Below are positions 35,120-43,581 of a stretch of 44,699 nucleotides of DNA, piece by piece. Each line of letters begins with the position of its first letter. Positions within the stretch are counted from its first letter, which is position 1. The notes beneath the pieces were generated by a model. It saw only the letters and a list, made by a program, of their open reading frames with translations, searched no databases and was not told where the DNA came from. The stretch is from Chthoniobacter flavus (GTDB taxonomy: Bacteria > Verrucomicrobiota > Verrucomicrobiia > Chthoniobacterales > Terrimicrobiaceae), in NCBI GenBank assembly GCA_945860745.1, contig CAMASH010000001.1, positions 1 to 44,699 of the forward strand, written 5' to 3'. Both the position numbers and the translations under genes were made by a program.

Positions 35120-36033
35120 GCGGGACAGTTTACAGCGCAGCCGACATTCTCAGCGGCGGGGAGCTCCTCACTGCCCTCACGCCCCCGGCTCGCCTCTCCG
35201 TCGTCGGCGATCCCGTCGCCCATTCGAAGTCGCCTGTTTTTCACAACGCCGCTCTGCAAGCCGCCGGCATCGCCGCCCGGTATGTCAAAATCCACGTCCG
35301 TCCCGCCGAACTCCCCGCCACCCTGCGCGCTCTGCCTGCGGCCGGTTTTCTCGGAACAAACGTCACCATCCCGCACAAAGCCGGAGCCCTTGCCACCGTG
35401 GACGAGGCCGACGACTACGCCCGCAAATCCGGGGCGGTGAACACCGTGATGGTAGACGCCGGTCATCTCGTGGGCTTCAACACGGACGGCCCCGGATTGC
35501 TTCGCGCCATCCGGGAGGAATTCGCCGCGGACCTCCGCGATCTTCGGGTCATGATCCTCGGAGCCGGGGGGGGAGCCGGTCGCGCCATCGCCGTGCAATG
35601 CGCCATGGAGAATTGCCCCCGTCTGGTCCTGGTCAACCGCACCGCGGAGAAGGTCACCGCCCTCGCCTCCGAACTCGCCCCTTTCTTCCACCGCGGCCCG
35701 GCCGACCGTATCGTCGCCATTCCCCACGACGTCCAATCCCTGCGCAAGGAACTCGCCCGGATCGATCTCGTCATCAACGCCACGTCCGTCGGCATGAAAG
35801 AGACGGACGACCCGCTTGTTCCCGCCAGCCTCCTCACCCCGAATCTCCTTGTTTACGACACGGTCTATGCCTCCGGCACCTCCCGCTTGGTGGCGGACGC
35901 CGCCGCCGCCGGAGCCCGCGCCGCCAACGGCCTCTCCATGCTGCTGCACCAGGGAGCGCTTTCCTTCGAAATTTGGTTTCAACGCCCCGCCCCGCTCGAC
36001 ATCATGCGAGCCGCCCTGCTCTCCGTCTCCTGA
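35116..36033 (+). CDS. aroE: Shikimate dehydrogenase
   Basis: A 305-residue NADP-dependent shikimate dehydrogenase, a shikimate-pathway step as is DAHP synthase at 13136-14152. Substrate-binding motifs are PVAHSKSPVFHNAAL and NVTIPHKAGAL with the catalytic Lys, and NTDGPGLL with the Asp. The Rossmann glycine loop is GAGGGAGRAIA, and the late motif is NGLSMLLHQGALSFEIW. About 25 residues at the N-terminus precede the family start. ATG 35116 overlaps the gltX stop, so the pair is coupled. Confidence 0.93.
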   Translation: MSGTVYSAADILSGGELLTALTPPARLSVVGDPVAHSKSPVFHNAALQAAGIAARYVKIHVRPAELPATLRALPAAGFLGTNVTIPHKAGALATVDEADDYARKSGAVNTVMVDAGHLVGFNTDGPGLLRAIREEFAADLRDLRVMILGAGGGAGRAIAVQCAMENCPRLVLVNRTAEKVTALASELAPFFHRGPADRIVAIPHDVQSLRKELARIDLVINATSVGMKETDDPLVPASLLTPNLLVYDTVYASGTSRLVADAAAAGARAANGLSMLLHQGALSFEIWFQRPAPLDIMRAALLSVS

Positions 36034-36036
36034 GCC

Positions 36037-37005
36037 ATGACGAAGCGCGACCCGACAGGAAAAGGACTCCTCTCCGTCATCATAGCCAGGGTCGGAGACC
36101 TCGTCGTCACGGCTATCCGGTTGTGGAGAGTCTTTCTCGACCGCCGCACCCGGCATGGCTTTCTCCGCGATCGGCGGAAAAAAAAGCATGCGGCGGCCGT
36201 GGTGAAAAAGCGCGCAGACTGGAAGGCACGCAGTTTGCGCCGCACGCAAAGATTTTCCCGCTTCCGCGTCATGGCCCGCTACCATCGCCGCCGCATCACC
36301 GGCTACCATCGCCGCACCCCGCTCAAGCATCTCCTCGTTCTTTATCTCGCCCCCGTGGCGGTTGTTTCCTTGGTTCTGTGCGGCGCCCTGCTCCTCACCA
36401 CGAAGAAAGTGGCCACCCAGCCTTTGCCTGCCCTCAGCCCGCAAAAGGGTTTCAAGCAACTGCTCGGCCAGACCGCCCGGTTGATCGCCGACAACCGTCC
36501 CGAGGAGGCCGAGAAAAATATCCCGGCCCTCACGGCTTACGATCCCGCCAATCCTTCTGTGATCAGCCACTCCGGTGCCATCGCCTTGCTTCGTAAAGAC
36601 TACCCCGCCGCCCGCGTGGCCTACGAAAAGGTCCTGGCCATCAATCCGCGGAGCTACCTTGCCAGCTACAATCTCGCGGAGATCGACTTTGTCAGCAAAG
36701 ACTTCTCCGCCGCGGCCCGCCGCTTCGGCGAAATGCTGAAGGGCAGACCCAACGACGAGACCCTCCTCTTCCGCCTGGCTCTTTGCGCCGTCATGCAAAA
36801 CGACTTTGAAAGCGCCGACCGCTATATTCAGAAACTCTCGACCACCGGTCGCACCCCGGCCCGGCAATACGCTATCGCCGCCCGCCTTTTTCAGGAAAAG
36901 AAAGCGTCCGAGGCCCGCAAGGTCCTGGCTCAAGCCCGCACTCTCTTCACGGAGAACACCATGTTCTACGACGGCACCCTGCGGCAGTTGGGCTTTATCA
37001 AATGA
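36037..37005 (+). CDS. Membrane-anchored tetratricopeptide-repeat protein
   Basis: A 322-residue protein. The N-terminal ~95 residues are very basic (RRKKKHAAAVVKKRADWKARSLRRTQRF), followed by one transmembrane segment (LLVLYLAPVAVVSLVLCGALLL, about 97-118). The rest is TPR-like: KDYPAARVAYEKVLAINPRSYLASYNLAEIDFVSKDFSAAARRFGEML is a clear pair of repeats, and later repeats continue to the end. The C-terminal part should lie outside the cytoplasm. The gene starts 3 bp after aroE. Function unknown; the scaffold for protein complexes is an inference. Confidence 0.75.
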   Translation: MTKRDPTGKGLLSVIIARVGDLVVTAIRLWRVFLDRRTRHGFLRDRRKKKHAAAVVKKRADWKARSLRRTQRFSRFRVMARYHRRRITGYHRRTPLKHLLVLYLAPVAVVSLVLCGALLLTTKKVATQPLPALSPQKGFKQLLGQTARLIADNRPEEAEKNIPALTAYDPANPSVISHSGAIALLRKDYPAARVAYEKVLAINPRSYLASYNLAEIDFVSKDFSAAARRFGEMLKGRPNDETLLFRLALCAVMQNDFESADRYIQKLSTTGRTPARQYAIAARLFQEKKASEARKVLAQARTLFTENTMFYDGTLRQLGFIK

Positions 37006-37054
37006 GACGGCAGCGTTCCGGTTGGAGGGGAGGCTGATCCCGCCGCCTGGCGTC

Positions 37055-37182
37055 ATGACAAACGGTTGGCCCGACTGGCTCCGTCAGGGCGTCAGATTTT
37101 CCTGGGAAGACCTGAGGCAAGGTTTGATCAGTCCCCGCAGTGCGTCGGGCGACGGGGACGAGACGAAAGCCGTTTGACAAAT
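37055..37182. other. Possible structured RNA region in a 285-bp gap
   Basis: Nested complementary segments: CAAACGG (37059-37065) with CCGTTTG (37170-37176); TCAGATTTTCC with GGAAGACCTGA around a 2-4-base loop; and GTCCCCG with CGGGGAC. GCCCGAC/GTCGGGC gives an alternative pairing. No protein fits the gap 37006-37290. Strand and identity are unknown, and I do not recognise SRP, 6S, tmRNA or RNase P signatures. Confidence 0.35.
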
Positions 37183-37206
37183 ACTGGAGCCGCGGAAGGC
37201 ACCCCC

Positions 37207-37260
37207 GGGAGGGCCCGACCTCCGGGCGGGCCGCTGTTCGCCCGGAGGTCGAACCCTCCC
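37207..37260. terminator. 22-bp-arm hairpin, probable bidirectional terminator
   Basis: Arms at 37207-37228 and 37239-37260 are complementary over 22 bases with two mismatches (CC versus TT), around a 10-base loop. A T-run (TTTTTT at about 37276) follows downstream on the plus strand. It lies between the convergent TPR gene and the small lipoprotein gene. Confidence 0.5.
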
Positions 37261-37290
37261 CTTGTCGCCTCCGTCATTTTTTCAACGGCT

Positions 37291-37668
37291 CTAATCGTTG
37301 CTGGTGCCCGAGCCTTGGAAGATGCCGCCGATGCTCTTGGCGCTGTCTTTGACCGCTTCGCCGATGCCCTGAATGGCATTTTTGGCGTCATTGAGAGCCC
37401 GGTGGACTTTGGCGGCCTGGTAGTCGGCGCGCAGCGAAATGAGCTGATCCTTGAGCCCGGCGGCTTTGGAGTCGCCGCGTTTTTCGAGTTCCCGAATCTG
37501 ATTTTCCAGTTTGACGAAGGATTGGTCGATGGCCAGTTGCTTCTTCTCGTCGGGGACGGCTTTGAAACCGGCGATTTCCTTGCGGAGGGAGTCGGCGGTA
37601 TTCTGCGGGTTGTCGCAGCTGGTGAGGAAAAGGACTGCCAGGGCGAGGAGGGTGAGGAGGTGTTTCAT
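37291..37668 (-). CDS. Small predicted lipoprotein
   Basis: A 125-residue protein starting MKHLLTLLALAVLFLTSCDN, a clear lipobox signal (FLTSC). The mature part is charged and helical (SLRKEIAGFKAVPDEKKQLAIDQSFVKLENQIRELEKRGDSKAAGLKDQLISLRADYQAAKVHRALNDAKNAIQGIGEAVKDSAKSI, with coiled-coil-like heptads). No domain is recognised. ATG 37668 is chosen because a longer frame upstream is arginine-rich and would run into the divergent tsaE. Function unknown. Confidence 0.7.
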   Translation of the reverse strand: MKHLLTLLALAVLFLTSCDNPQNTADSLRKEIAGFKAVPDEKKQLAIDQSFVKLENQIRELEKRGDSKAAGLKDQLISLRADYQAAKVHRALNDAKNAIQGIGEAVKDSAKSIGGIFQGSGTSND

Positions 37669-37719
37669 TTTTGCGAGGGCTTGAGCTTGCCACGTCCAGC
37701 GAACTAGATTCGTTTCTTG

Positions 37720-38175
37720 ATGGCAAACCGAAATCGGGTTCTTGAGGATCTCCAGGCAGCGGGCGTGCTCTGTGCGACGGCGGACGACACCGCGCGGCTG
37801 GGAAGGGAAATCGCGGCAGAACTCTGCGATGGGGCGGTGGTGAGTCTCGAGGGTCCGCTGGGCGCCGGGAAAACGCAACTGACGAAAGGCATCGTGCGCG
37901 CGCTGGGCTGCGGGGTGGCCGTCTCGAGTCCGAGCTTTGCCATCCTGCACGAGTATGAGGGTGGCCGGCTGGCGGTCCATCATTTCGATTTCTACCGGAT
38001 GGAGGAGGCGGGCGAGCTGACAACGGTGGGATATGACGACTGTCTGGCGGACGGCGTGACGATTGTGGAGTGGGGGGATAAATTTCCGGAAGCGCTGCCG
38101 GCGGGGACTTGGCGGATTCGATTGGAAGTGCGGACGGATGGCGGACGGCGGATTCGGGGGGGGCGGACGTTATGA
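37720..38175 (+). CDS. tsaE: tRNA threonylcarbamoyladenosine biosynthesis ATPase TsaE
   Basis: A 151-residue TsaE (YjeE) ATPase that works with TsaB and TsaD to make the t6A modification on ANN-decoding tRNAs. The Walker A is GPLGAGKTQLTKG, then VSSPSFAILHEY, HHFDFYRMEE and IVEWGDKF. TTG at 37717 also opens the frame, but ATG 37720 is the start. The stop overlaps the tsaB ATG by 4 bp, forming the common tsaE-tsaB pair. The start is divergent to the lipoprotein gene. Confidence 0.93.
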   Translation: MANRNRVLEDLQAAGVLCATADDTARLGREIAAELCDGAVVSLEGPLGAGKTQLTKGIVRALGCGVAVSSPSFAILHEYEGGRLAVHHFDFYRMEEAGELTTVGYDDCLADGVTIVEWGDKFPEALPAGTWRIRLEVRTDGGRRIRGGRTL

Positions 38176-38765
38176 TTCTGGCCCTGGATAGTTCGACGTC
38201 GCAGGGTTCGGTCGCGCTGGTGGACGACGGCCGGGTGGTGTGGCAGGTCGCAATCGAAACGCCCCGCGGGCGGGGAGGGGCGTTGTTTTCGGCCTTGGAG
38301 GAGATTCTTCGCAAGAGGCCGGATATCCGCCGGGTGGTCGCAGGGACGGGTCCAGGGAGTTACAATGGGATCCGATCCGCCCTGGCGGTGGCTTGGGGGA
38401 TTGCCACGGCGCGGGGGGTTCCCCTCGTGGGGATATCGTCGCTGCTCGGATTGGCGGAGGGAGAATATTGCGCCGCCGGGGATGCGCGGTGTGGACAGTT
38501 CTATTTTGCGCGCGTGAGCGAGGGGCGGTTTCTGAACGCACCAATTCTTTTCGAGAGGGAGGCGCTGATGCGGGAGATCGACGGGGCAGGGGAGCAACCG
38601 CTTTTCGTGCCGTCGACGATTGACTTTCTGCCGCAGGGCGTGATTGCTGCGCCCGATGCGGCGAGGTTGGCGCGAATCGGGGCCGGGGGCCACCCCTCAA
38701 GAGATATTCCTGAACCTCTTTATCTCAAACCGGCCCACATTACGGCGGCCAAAGGCAAACCTTGA
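38172..38765 (+). CDS. tsaB: tRNA threonylcarbamoyladenosine biosynthesis protein TsaB
   Basis: A 197-residue TsaB, the non-catalytic sugar-kinase/HSP70-fold partner that supports TsaD. Family markers are MILALDSSTSQGSVALV at the N-terminus and GTGPGSYNGIRSALAVAWGIA, with VPLVGISSLLGLA. The C-terminus (IPEPLYLKPAHI) resembles the usual PxYLR end. It overlaps tsaE (ATGA), and with it forms a two-gene unit. TsaD and TsaC are not in this window. Confidence 0.9.
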   Translation: MILALDSSTSQGSVALVDDGRVVWQVAIETPRGRGGALFSALEEILRKRPDIRRVVAGTGPGSYNGIRSALAVAWGIATARGVPLVGISSLLGLAEGEYCAAGDARCGQFYFARVSEGRFLNAPILFEREALMREIDGAGEQPLFVPSTIDFLPQGVIAAPDAARLARIGAGGHPSRDIPEPLYLKPAHITAAKGKP

Positions 38766-38816
38766 CGGAAAACCGGGAGCCGGCGGCTCGCGGTCCGTCC
38801 CGAGCCTTAGCAAACC

Positions 38817-39128
38817 TTACTTCGCCGCACCAGCCGGGACGAATTCCGGAGGAGGAGTCAAAGCCTTGGAGAGCGAGGCCAATCCGCGGTATTTCTTGCC
38901 GGTCTTTTTGACCATGCCGCGGGAAACGAGATTCTGCAGTTTTTCGTAAGCGCGGAGGCGGAGCATTTCCTCTCCGCCGCTGGCGGCATTGCGGGCGCGG
39001 AGGCGCTCGTGCACGACGTCAAAGAGTTGTTTGAACTCGAAGGTGGAACCTTTTTTCGAGAGAGCGGCAACCAACTCTTCGGTCACCAGATCGGGAAGAC
39101 GACGAGAGAACGCACTTTTTCTTTGCAT
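38817..39128 (-). CDS. Small basic protein of unknown function
   Basis: A 103-residue protein (MQRKSAFSRRLPDLVTEELVAALSKKG...). It is helical and basic, with DVVHERLRARNAASGGEEMLRLRAYEKLQNLVSRGMVKKTGKKYRGL, which has the look of a winged-helix or small nucleic-acid-binding fold. No family is recognised. The longer frame adds 8 N-terminal residues (MIALILMF); ATG 39134 and 39128 are alternatives. It sits divergently from the MFS gene across 170 bp and converges on tsaB across 51 bp. Confidence 0.6.
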   Translation of the reverse strand: MQRKSAFSRRLPDLVTEELVAALSKKGSTFEFKQLFDVVHERLRARNAASGGEEMLRLRAYEKLQNLVSRGMVKKTGKKYRGLASLSKALTPPPEFVPAGAAK

Positions 39129-39298
39129 AAACATCAAGATTAACGCTATCATTTTAAGCGAGAGGTGTCATGTGATATTTTTTCCCAAAGTCCTGCCGGG
39201 CTGGGGGATTCCTCGTCTGATCAGGAGGATTGGAGGGAGGCGAGGGTCTCTTGCTATTCGCGGAGATCTTCGATTGATTCTGGCTCCTTTCGTTATCT

Positions 39299-40483
39299 AT
39301 GGCCAACCGCCGACTGCAATACGCCACGATTTTCCTCACGTGTTTCATCGACATTCTGGGCTTCGGAATCGTGATTCCGGTGTTGCCACTTTATGCCGAA
39401 CATTTCGGGGCGACCCCGCTTGAGATCGGCTGGCTGGTCGGGATCTTCTCCCTTGCGCAGTTTTTTTTCGCACCGTTGTGGGGAAAGGTTTCTGACCGGC
39501 TCGGCCGCAAGCCAGTGCTGCTCCTGGGGATGCTTGGGACGGTGGCAGGGTATATGGTGTTGGGCCTGGCCGGATCGGTTTTGATGCTGATGGCCGGGCG
39601 GCTGGTTGCCGGAATCGCCGGGGCGAACATCAGTGCGGCCCAGGCCTATCTGGCGGATATCTCGTCGGCGGAGAACCGGGCCAAGGCGATGGGCCTGCTC
39701 GGGGCGGCATTCGGGCTTGGATTTGTCTTCGGGCCGGCCCTTGGCGGGTGGGCTGGCGTGAAGTTCAACTATGCGGCCCCGATGTATATCGCGGCGGGAC
39801 TGGCCGCGGTGAATTTCTTCTTTGTGTTGTTCTGTTTGCCGGAATCCCTGAAACGCGGGGACGGGGTGACACGGAGAGAGAGCCTCTTTCCCCATGTGTT
39901 CCGGCATGTGCAGCTGCGGATGTTTCTGTGGAGTGTGGGAAGCTATTTTCTGGTCATTGTCGGATTTTCCATGATGACGACGCTTTTTGCGCTCTATCTC
40001 TGGCATCGTTTTGAACTGGATGCGTTGCATACGGGCTACCTCCTGGCCGGAATCGGCGTGCTGGGCGTTATCATTCAGGGAGGACTGATCGGGAGGCTGG
40101 TGAAGCGGTTCGGCGAGGCGCGGCTGGCCCTGACGGGTGCGTTGATCATGAGCGCCGGGCTGGGGGGGCTGGCGGTGAGTTCGAGCTTCGCCGCGATGCT
40201 GGTCACGGCGGCGGCGATCGGGGTGGGGAACAGCCTTCTGATGCCAACGCTTTCGTCACTGGCCTCACGCAGCGCCGAGGCGGACTGGCAGGGCCGGGCG
40301 TTGGGTGTGATGCAATCCTGCGGCAGCCTGGCGCGCTGGGTCGGGCCGCTGTTTGCCGGCGTGCTTTTGAGTCTGCAGTTGTCCCGGGGGTCGGGCGGGT
40401 ATGCCTTCCTGCCGTTGGCCGTCTCTGCGGTGATCCTCCTGATTGCGGCAGGTGCGGTGCTGGGTTTGTCGCGCAAGCCTTGA
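39299..40483 (+). CDS. MFS transporter (TetA/multidrug efflux type)
   Basis: A 394-residue 12-helix major facilitator. Signature motif A is GKVSDRLGRKPVLLLG between helices 2 and 3, and a second copy of the motif is in the second half (GGLIGRLVKRFGEARLAL). The motif-C-like segment AAFGLGFVFGPALGGWAGVKF in helix 5 is typical of drug/H+ antiporters. It is likely an efflux pump, substrate unknown. ATG 39299 (MANRRLQYATIFLTCFIDILGFGIVIPVLPLY) is the family start. No clear promoter is visible in the 170-bp upstream gap. Confidence 0.9.
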   Translation: MANRRLQYATIFLTCFIDILGFGIVIPVLPLYAEHFGATPLEIGWLVGIFSLAQFFFAPLWGKVSDRLGRKPVLLLGMLGTVAGYMVLGLAGSVLMLMAGRLVAGIAGANISAAQAYLADISSAENRAKAMGLLGAAFGLGFVFGPALGGWAGVKFNYAAPMYIAAGLAAVNFFFVLFCLPESLKRGDGVTRRESLFPHVFRHVQLRMFLWSVGSYFLVIVGFSMMTTLFALYLWHRFELDALHTGYLLAGIGVLGVIIQGGLIGRLVKRFGEARLALTGALIMSAGLGGLAVSSSFAAMLVTAAAIGVGNSLLMPTLSSLASRSAEADWQGRALGVMQSCGSLARWVGPLFAGVLLSLQLSRGSGGYAFLPLAVSAVILLIAAGAVLGLSRKP

Positions 40484-40567
40484 GTCCGCCGGGGACGGCC
40501 TGGAAAGGGGCCTCGATTTCCTGAAGAATTCGCGAGACGCGGCCGATTTTTCGACTACGATTCTTCT

Positions 40568-41797
40568 GTGCTGCGCATTGGCGTCAACGTGTTCTGGCTG
40601 GCTTTTCTGGCAGATGGAATTCTTTCGGTCGTGGACGAGATGGTGTCTCCCAATAGCGATTGGTATCTGTTGGGTCTGTCGCGCAGTCTGCTGGCATTCC
40701 TCGTTCTGACCGCGAGCTTGTTCGCGGCGGGAATGGTTGCGCTGAGTCCGAGGGTGCCGAAACGAGTTCTGGTGCCGTTGATTTTGTTTCTCTGGTGGGC
40801 CGGGCCGGGGTTGGCCTTTCCCTTGGGTTATTGGAAAGTGCCGGGTTTGTCGCTGGGGCTGGCGACGGCGCAGATCCTTCTCGGGGTGGGAGTGTGGCTC
40901 CTCTTCAGAATGCCGGCGGGAGTCCGGGAGGGGCCCTTCCGCCTGCGGGATGGTCAGGGCTTTTCCTGGAAGCACGCGCTGGTGGCCGGCCCGGCGATGG
41001 GTTCCGCCGCGATGGGTTTCGCCTTGCTGTCGGTCGTGGGCGGACTGTCGGCGGAGATCGAGTCCCTGTCGGGCGGATATGTCCGGGTGAGGTTTGACGG
41101 GATTTATCTGATCGAGAGGCAATTCAAGTCGGGCGTTAACGAAGTCCGCTTAACCGGAATGATGCATATTGCGGAGGGCGACTTCTATTCCGACGTATTG
41201 CCCGAGGGCGATCCCGAGGTGCCTGCTGTAGTTTTGGTCGAGGGGGTCACGGACCACCGTGGCTTGTTGGACAAAAGCGCAATCAAATACACCCGGGTGG
41301 CCCGTTTGTTGAATGTCACCTCGCAGGATGAAAGTGTTTTCACCGATCATGTGGTGAATGGGATCCATGAACAAAAAACTCGAAAAGCGGACAACCCCTC
41401 CAACCCCGCAAGAAGCGAGAAGTCCGAGCCGGCGCCGTCGGCGATGGATTTCAAACACGCCGATGTGGATGTGGAAACCTTTCATCCCAGGACCATCGCC
41501 TTCATTGTCACGGTCATGAGCATTTTCCAGTCGGAGAATTTGCGGGAGGTGATCAAGACGCTGTCGGACCCGGAGTCGCCCTTAAGTGATGCGACCACGC
41601 AGACGCAGGTGATGCAGGACATTCTGCATTTCCGGAATGAGCGGCTGGTTTCCGAGATTGAAGCATCCCTGAAAAGCTACCGGCGCGTGATTGTGCCATG
41701 GGGTGCTCTGCACCTTGAGGAGATCGAGTCCTGGTTGCGAAGGCATGACTTCGAACAGAGCGGCGAGGTGGAGCGCAAAGCCCTGAGCTTTTGGTAA
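40568..41797 (+). CDS. Membrane protein with TraB/GumN-like (Tiki-type) domain
   Basis: A 409-residue protein. Residues 1 to about 165 hold about five hydrophobic segments. The second half has the TraB/GumN/PrgY-type motifs: VRLTGMMHIAEGDFYSDVLPEG (usually GxxHxA), VVLVEGVTDH, DVDVETFHPRTIAFI and VPWGALHLEEIESWL near the C-terminus (usually PWGAxH). Family members include metal-dependent membrane proteases (Tiki) and pheromone inhibitors (PrgY). The start is GTG at 40568. It lies between an MFS gene and lptF/G, and whether they form one transcript is unknown. Function unknown. Confidence 0.7.
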   Translation: MLRIGVNVFWLAFLADGILSVVDEMVSPNSDWYLLGLSRSLLAFLVLTASLFAAGMVALSPRVPKRVLVPLILFLWWAGPGLAFPLGYWKVPGLSLGLATAQILLGVGVWLLFRMPAGVREGPFRLRDGQGFSWKHALVAGPAMGSAAMGFALLSVVGGLSAEIESLSGGYVRVRFDGIYLIERQFKSGVNEVRLTGMMHIAEGDFYSDVLPEGDPEVPAVVLVEGVTDHRGLLDKSAIKYTRVARLLNVTSQDESVFTDHVVNGIHEQKTRKADNPSNPARSEKSEPAPSAMDFKHADVDVETFHPRTIAFIVTVMSIFQSENLREVIKTLSDPESPLSDATTQTQVMQDILHFRNERLVSEIEASLKSYRRVIVPWGALHLEEIESWLRRHDFEQSGEVERKALSFW

Positions 41798-41886
41798 AAC
41801 GCTTGAACCCGTTCTCCTGATGGCCTAATTGCATCGGGCCGTTTCTGTTCCCCCTGCGGGGTCGGTGGCGGAAAGATTCGTATTGG

Positions 41887-42996
41887 ATGAAAATCATTGA
41901 TCGCTATGTGGGGTCCAGTGTGGTGGCGACGGCCTTTTTTGGAGTCGTCGTCCTGAGCCTTGTGCTGGTGCTGGGCAATCTCTTCAAGGAGTTGCTCGAT
42001 GTCATCATCAACAATCCCGATGTGCCGATCGGGACGGTCCTGGCCTTCCTGTTGCTGGTGCTTCCGTTCTCGTTGACCTTCACCATACCCTGGGGTTTCC
42101 TGACGGGAATCCTCCTCGTTTTCGGACGCATCTCCGCCGACAATGAATTGATTGCGCTGAAGGCCAACGGGGTCAGTATCCCGCGGATTTGTGTGCCGGT
42201 CTTTCTTCTCGCGCTGGCGCTGGCGGCGATTTGTTTCTGGATCAATATTGAGATCGCGCCCAAGGCGGAGCAGCAAATGACCCGCGCCATCGTGGATATT
42301 GCCACGAGCAATCCGGCGGCGCTTTTCCGCGCGGACGAAGTGGTGGATCAATTCCCCGACCGGCGTGTTTATGTCGGCGGCAAGGACGGGGACCGCTTGA
42401 GAAACCTGATTGTTTTTGAAATCAATCCGGCCAATGAGCCGACCAAAATGATCCATGCCAAGGAGGGCATTATCACGGCGGATCCGGCGAATTCCCGGCT
42501 CTTGCTGAAACTCTTTGACGCGCGGTTTGAGCAGCGGGATGAAAAGGAACCGCGGGATATCACCAAGATTCGTCAGGGCATTGTGTTGAGCGAAGGGGTT
42601 TTTCCCATCTCGCTCGCGCAGTTTTACAAGGAATACCTCTCGGGTCGCAGGCTCAGCTCCTACACTTTATCCGAGTTGACCGCGTTTATGAATGCCGGAG
42701 CTGGAGGGAAACTCCAGGAGGCTAATGTGGAATTCAACAAACGTTTTTCCGCATCATTGGCCTGTGTGGCATTTGCCCTTATCGCCATCCCGCTCGGTAT
42801 CACCACCCATCGCAAGGAAACCTCCGTCGGCTTCGCGTTGAGTCTTGTGGTGGCCTTCACCTACTTCTTTTTCATCATCATGGCCGATACCTTTCGCGGG
42901 AATGCCGCGGCTCATCCTTCGCTTTTGATCTGGGCGCCGAATCTGATTTTCATGACGCTGGGCGGATTTCTTTTCTGGCGGCTTTCTAAAAAATAG
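41887..42996 (+). CDS. lptG: LPS export permease LptF/LptG family
   Basis: A 369-residue YjgP/YjgQ-type permease of the LptBFG ABC transporter that extracts lipopolysaccharide from the inner membrane. Hydrophobic segments are TAFFGVVVLSLVLVLGNLF, IGTVLAFLLLVLPFSLTFTIPWGFLTGILLVFG, VPVFLLALALAAICFWINIEI, and a second bundle from about 290 to 365. The region between (about 125-270) is the periplasmic jellyroll. Typical LptF/G features include NELIALKANGVSIPRI. Whether this is F or G cannot be decided. It lies 89 bp after the TraB/GumN-like gene. Confidence 0.85.
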   Translation: MKIIDRYVGSSVVATAFFGVVVLSLVLVLGNLFKELLDVIINNPDVPIGTVLAFLLLVLPFSLTFTIPWGFLTGILLVFGRISADNELIALKANGVSIPRICVPVFLLALALAAICFWINIEIAPKAEQQMTRAIVDIATSNPAALFRADEVVDQFPDRRVYVGGKDGDRLRNLIVFEINPANEPTKMIHAKEGIITADPANSRLLLKLFDARFEQRDEKEPRDITKIRQGIVLSEGVFPISLAQFYKEYLSGRRLSSYTLSELTAFMNAGAGGKLQEANVEFNKRFSASLACVAFALIAIPLGITTHRKETSVGFALSLVVAFTYFFFIIMADTFRGNAAAHPSLLIWAPNLIFMTLGGFLFWRLSKK

Positions 42997-43073
42997 GAAA
43001 ATCCTCTTGCCTTGCCGGGGATTGCGTGGTTGCTTGCTGACCCTTTCCGCCCAACCCGGCGGCACTCTCTATT

Positions 43074-43499
43074 ATGGCAAAAGAAATCGTCGGACAGATC
43101 AAATTGCAAATTCCCGCCGGCCAGGCCAACCCTGCGCCTCCGGTCGGACCCGCCCTCGGTCAGCAGGGCGTCAACATCATGGCCTTCTGCAAGGAGTTCA
43201 ACGCGGCCACGCAGAAGCAGGCCGGGGACATCCTCCCCGTGGTCATCACTGTTTACAAAGACAAGAGCTTTTCTTTCATCACCAAGTCTCCCCCGGCGTC
43301 CATTCTGCTGAAAAAGGCCGCCGGACTGGCGTCGGGTTCCAAGGAACCGAACAAGATCAAGGTGGCCAAAATTTCCCGGAAGCAGGTCCTGGACATCGTG
43401 AAAATCAAGAGCAAGGATCTTAACGCCCGCAGCGAGGAAGCCGCCTTCCGCACCATCTGCGGAACGGCCCGCCAGATGGGCATTGAGATTACCGATTAG
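43074..43499 (+). CDS. rplK: 50S ribosomal protein L11
   Basis: A 141-residue L11, the ribosomal GTPase-centre protein. Markers are [38 protein letters not shown], the proline-rich [14 protein letters not shown], and the C-terminal [15 protein letters not shown]. Length is standard. The usual upstream secE-nusG genes are absent, lptF/G precedes it instead, and downstream it is cut off from rplA by a terminator and an oppositely oriented gene. No ribosome-binding site or promoter is clear. Confidence 0.97.
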   Translation: MAKEIVGQIKLQIPAGQANPAPPVGPALGQQGVNIMAFCKEFNAATQKQAGDILPVVITVYKDKSFSFITKSPPASILLKKAAGLASGSKEPNKIKVAKISRKQVLDIVKIKSKDLNARSEEAAFRTICGTARQMGIEITD

Positions 43500-43528
43500 A
43501 ATTCACCCGCGAAGCACGCGAAAAAAAT

Positions 43529-43556
43529 GGCATCTGAAAAGATGCCCGTTTTTTTT
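43529..43556. terminator. Bidirectional Rho-independent terminator
   Basis: GGCATCT-GAAA-AGATGCC forms a perfect 7-bp stem with a GAAA tetraloop, followed by eight Ts on the plus strand. On the minus strand the stem is followed by ATTTTTTT. It serves both rplK (ends 43499) and the convergent RRM gene (ends 43582). Confidence 0.9.
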
Positions 43557-43581
43557 GAAATTTTGCGTGAGGAAAAGCCGA

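Noticed and set aside
35044-37056. A 670-codon minus-strand frame opposite aroE and the TPR gene
   Set aside because: No motifs; the plus strand encodes a full shikimate dehydrogenase and TPR protein with matching overlaps.
37055-37182. 6S, SRP, tmRNA or RNase P RNA
   Set aside because: Characteristic conserved segments of these RNAs (for example the SRP GGAAGCAGCC-type core or RNase P GAGGAAAGTCC) are not visible; only generic base pairing is seen.
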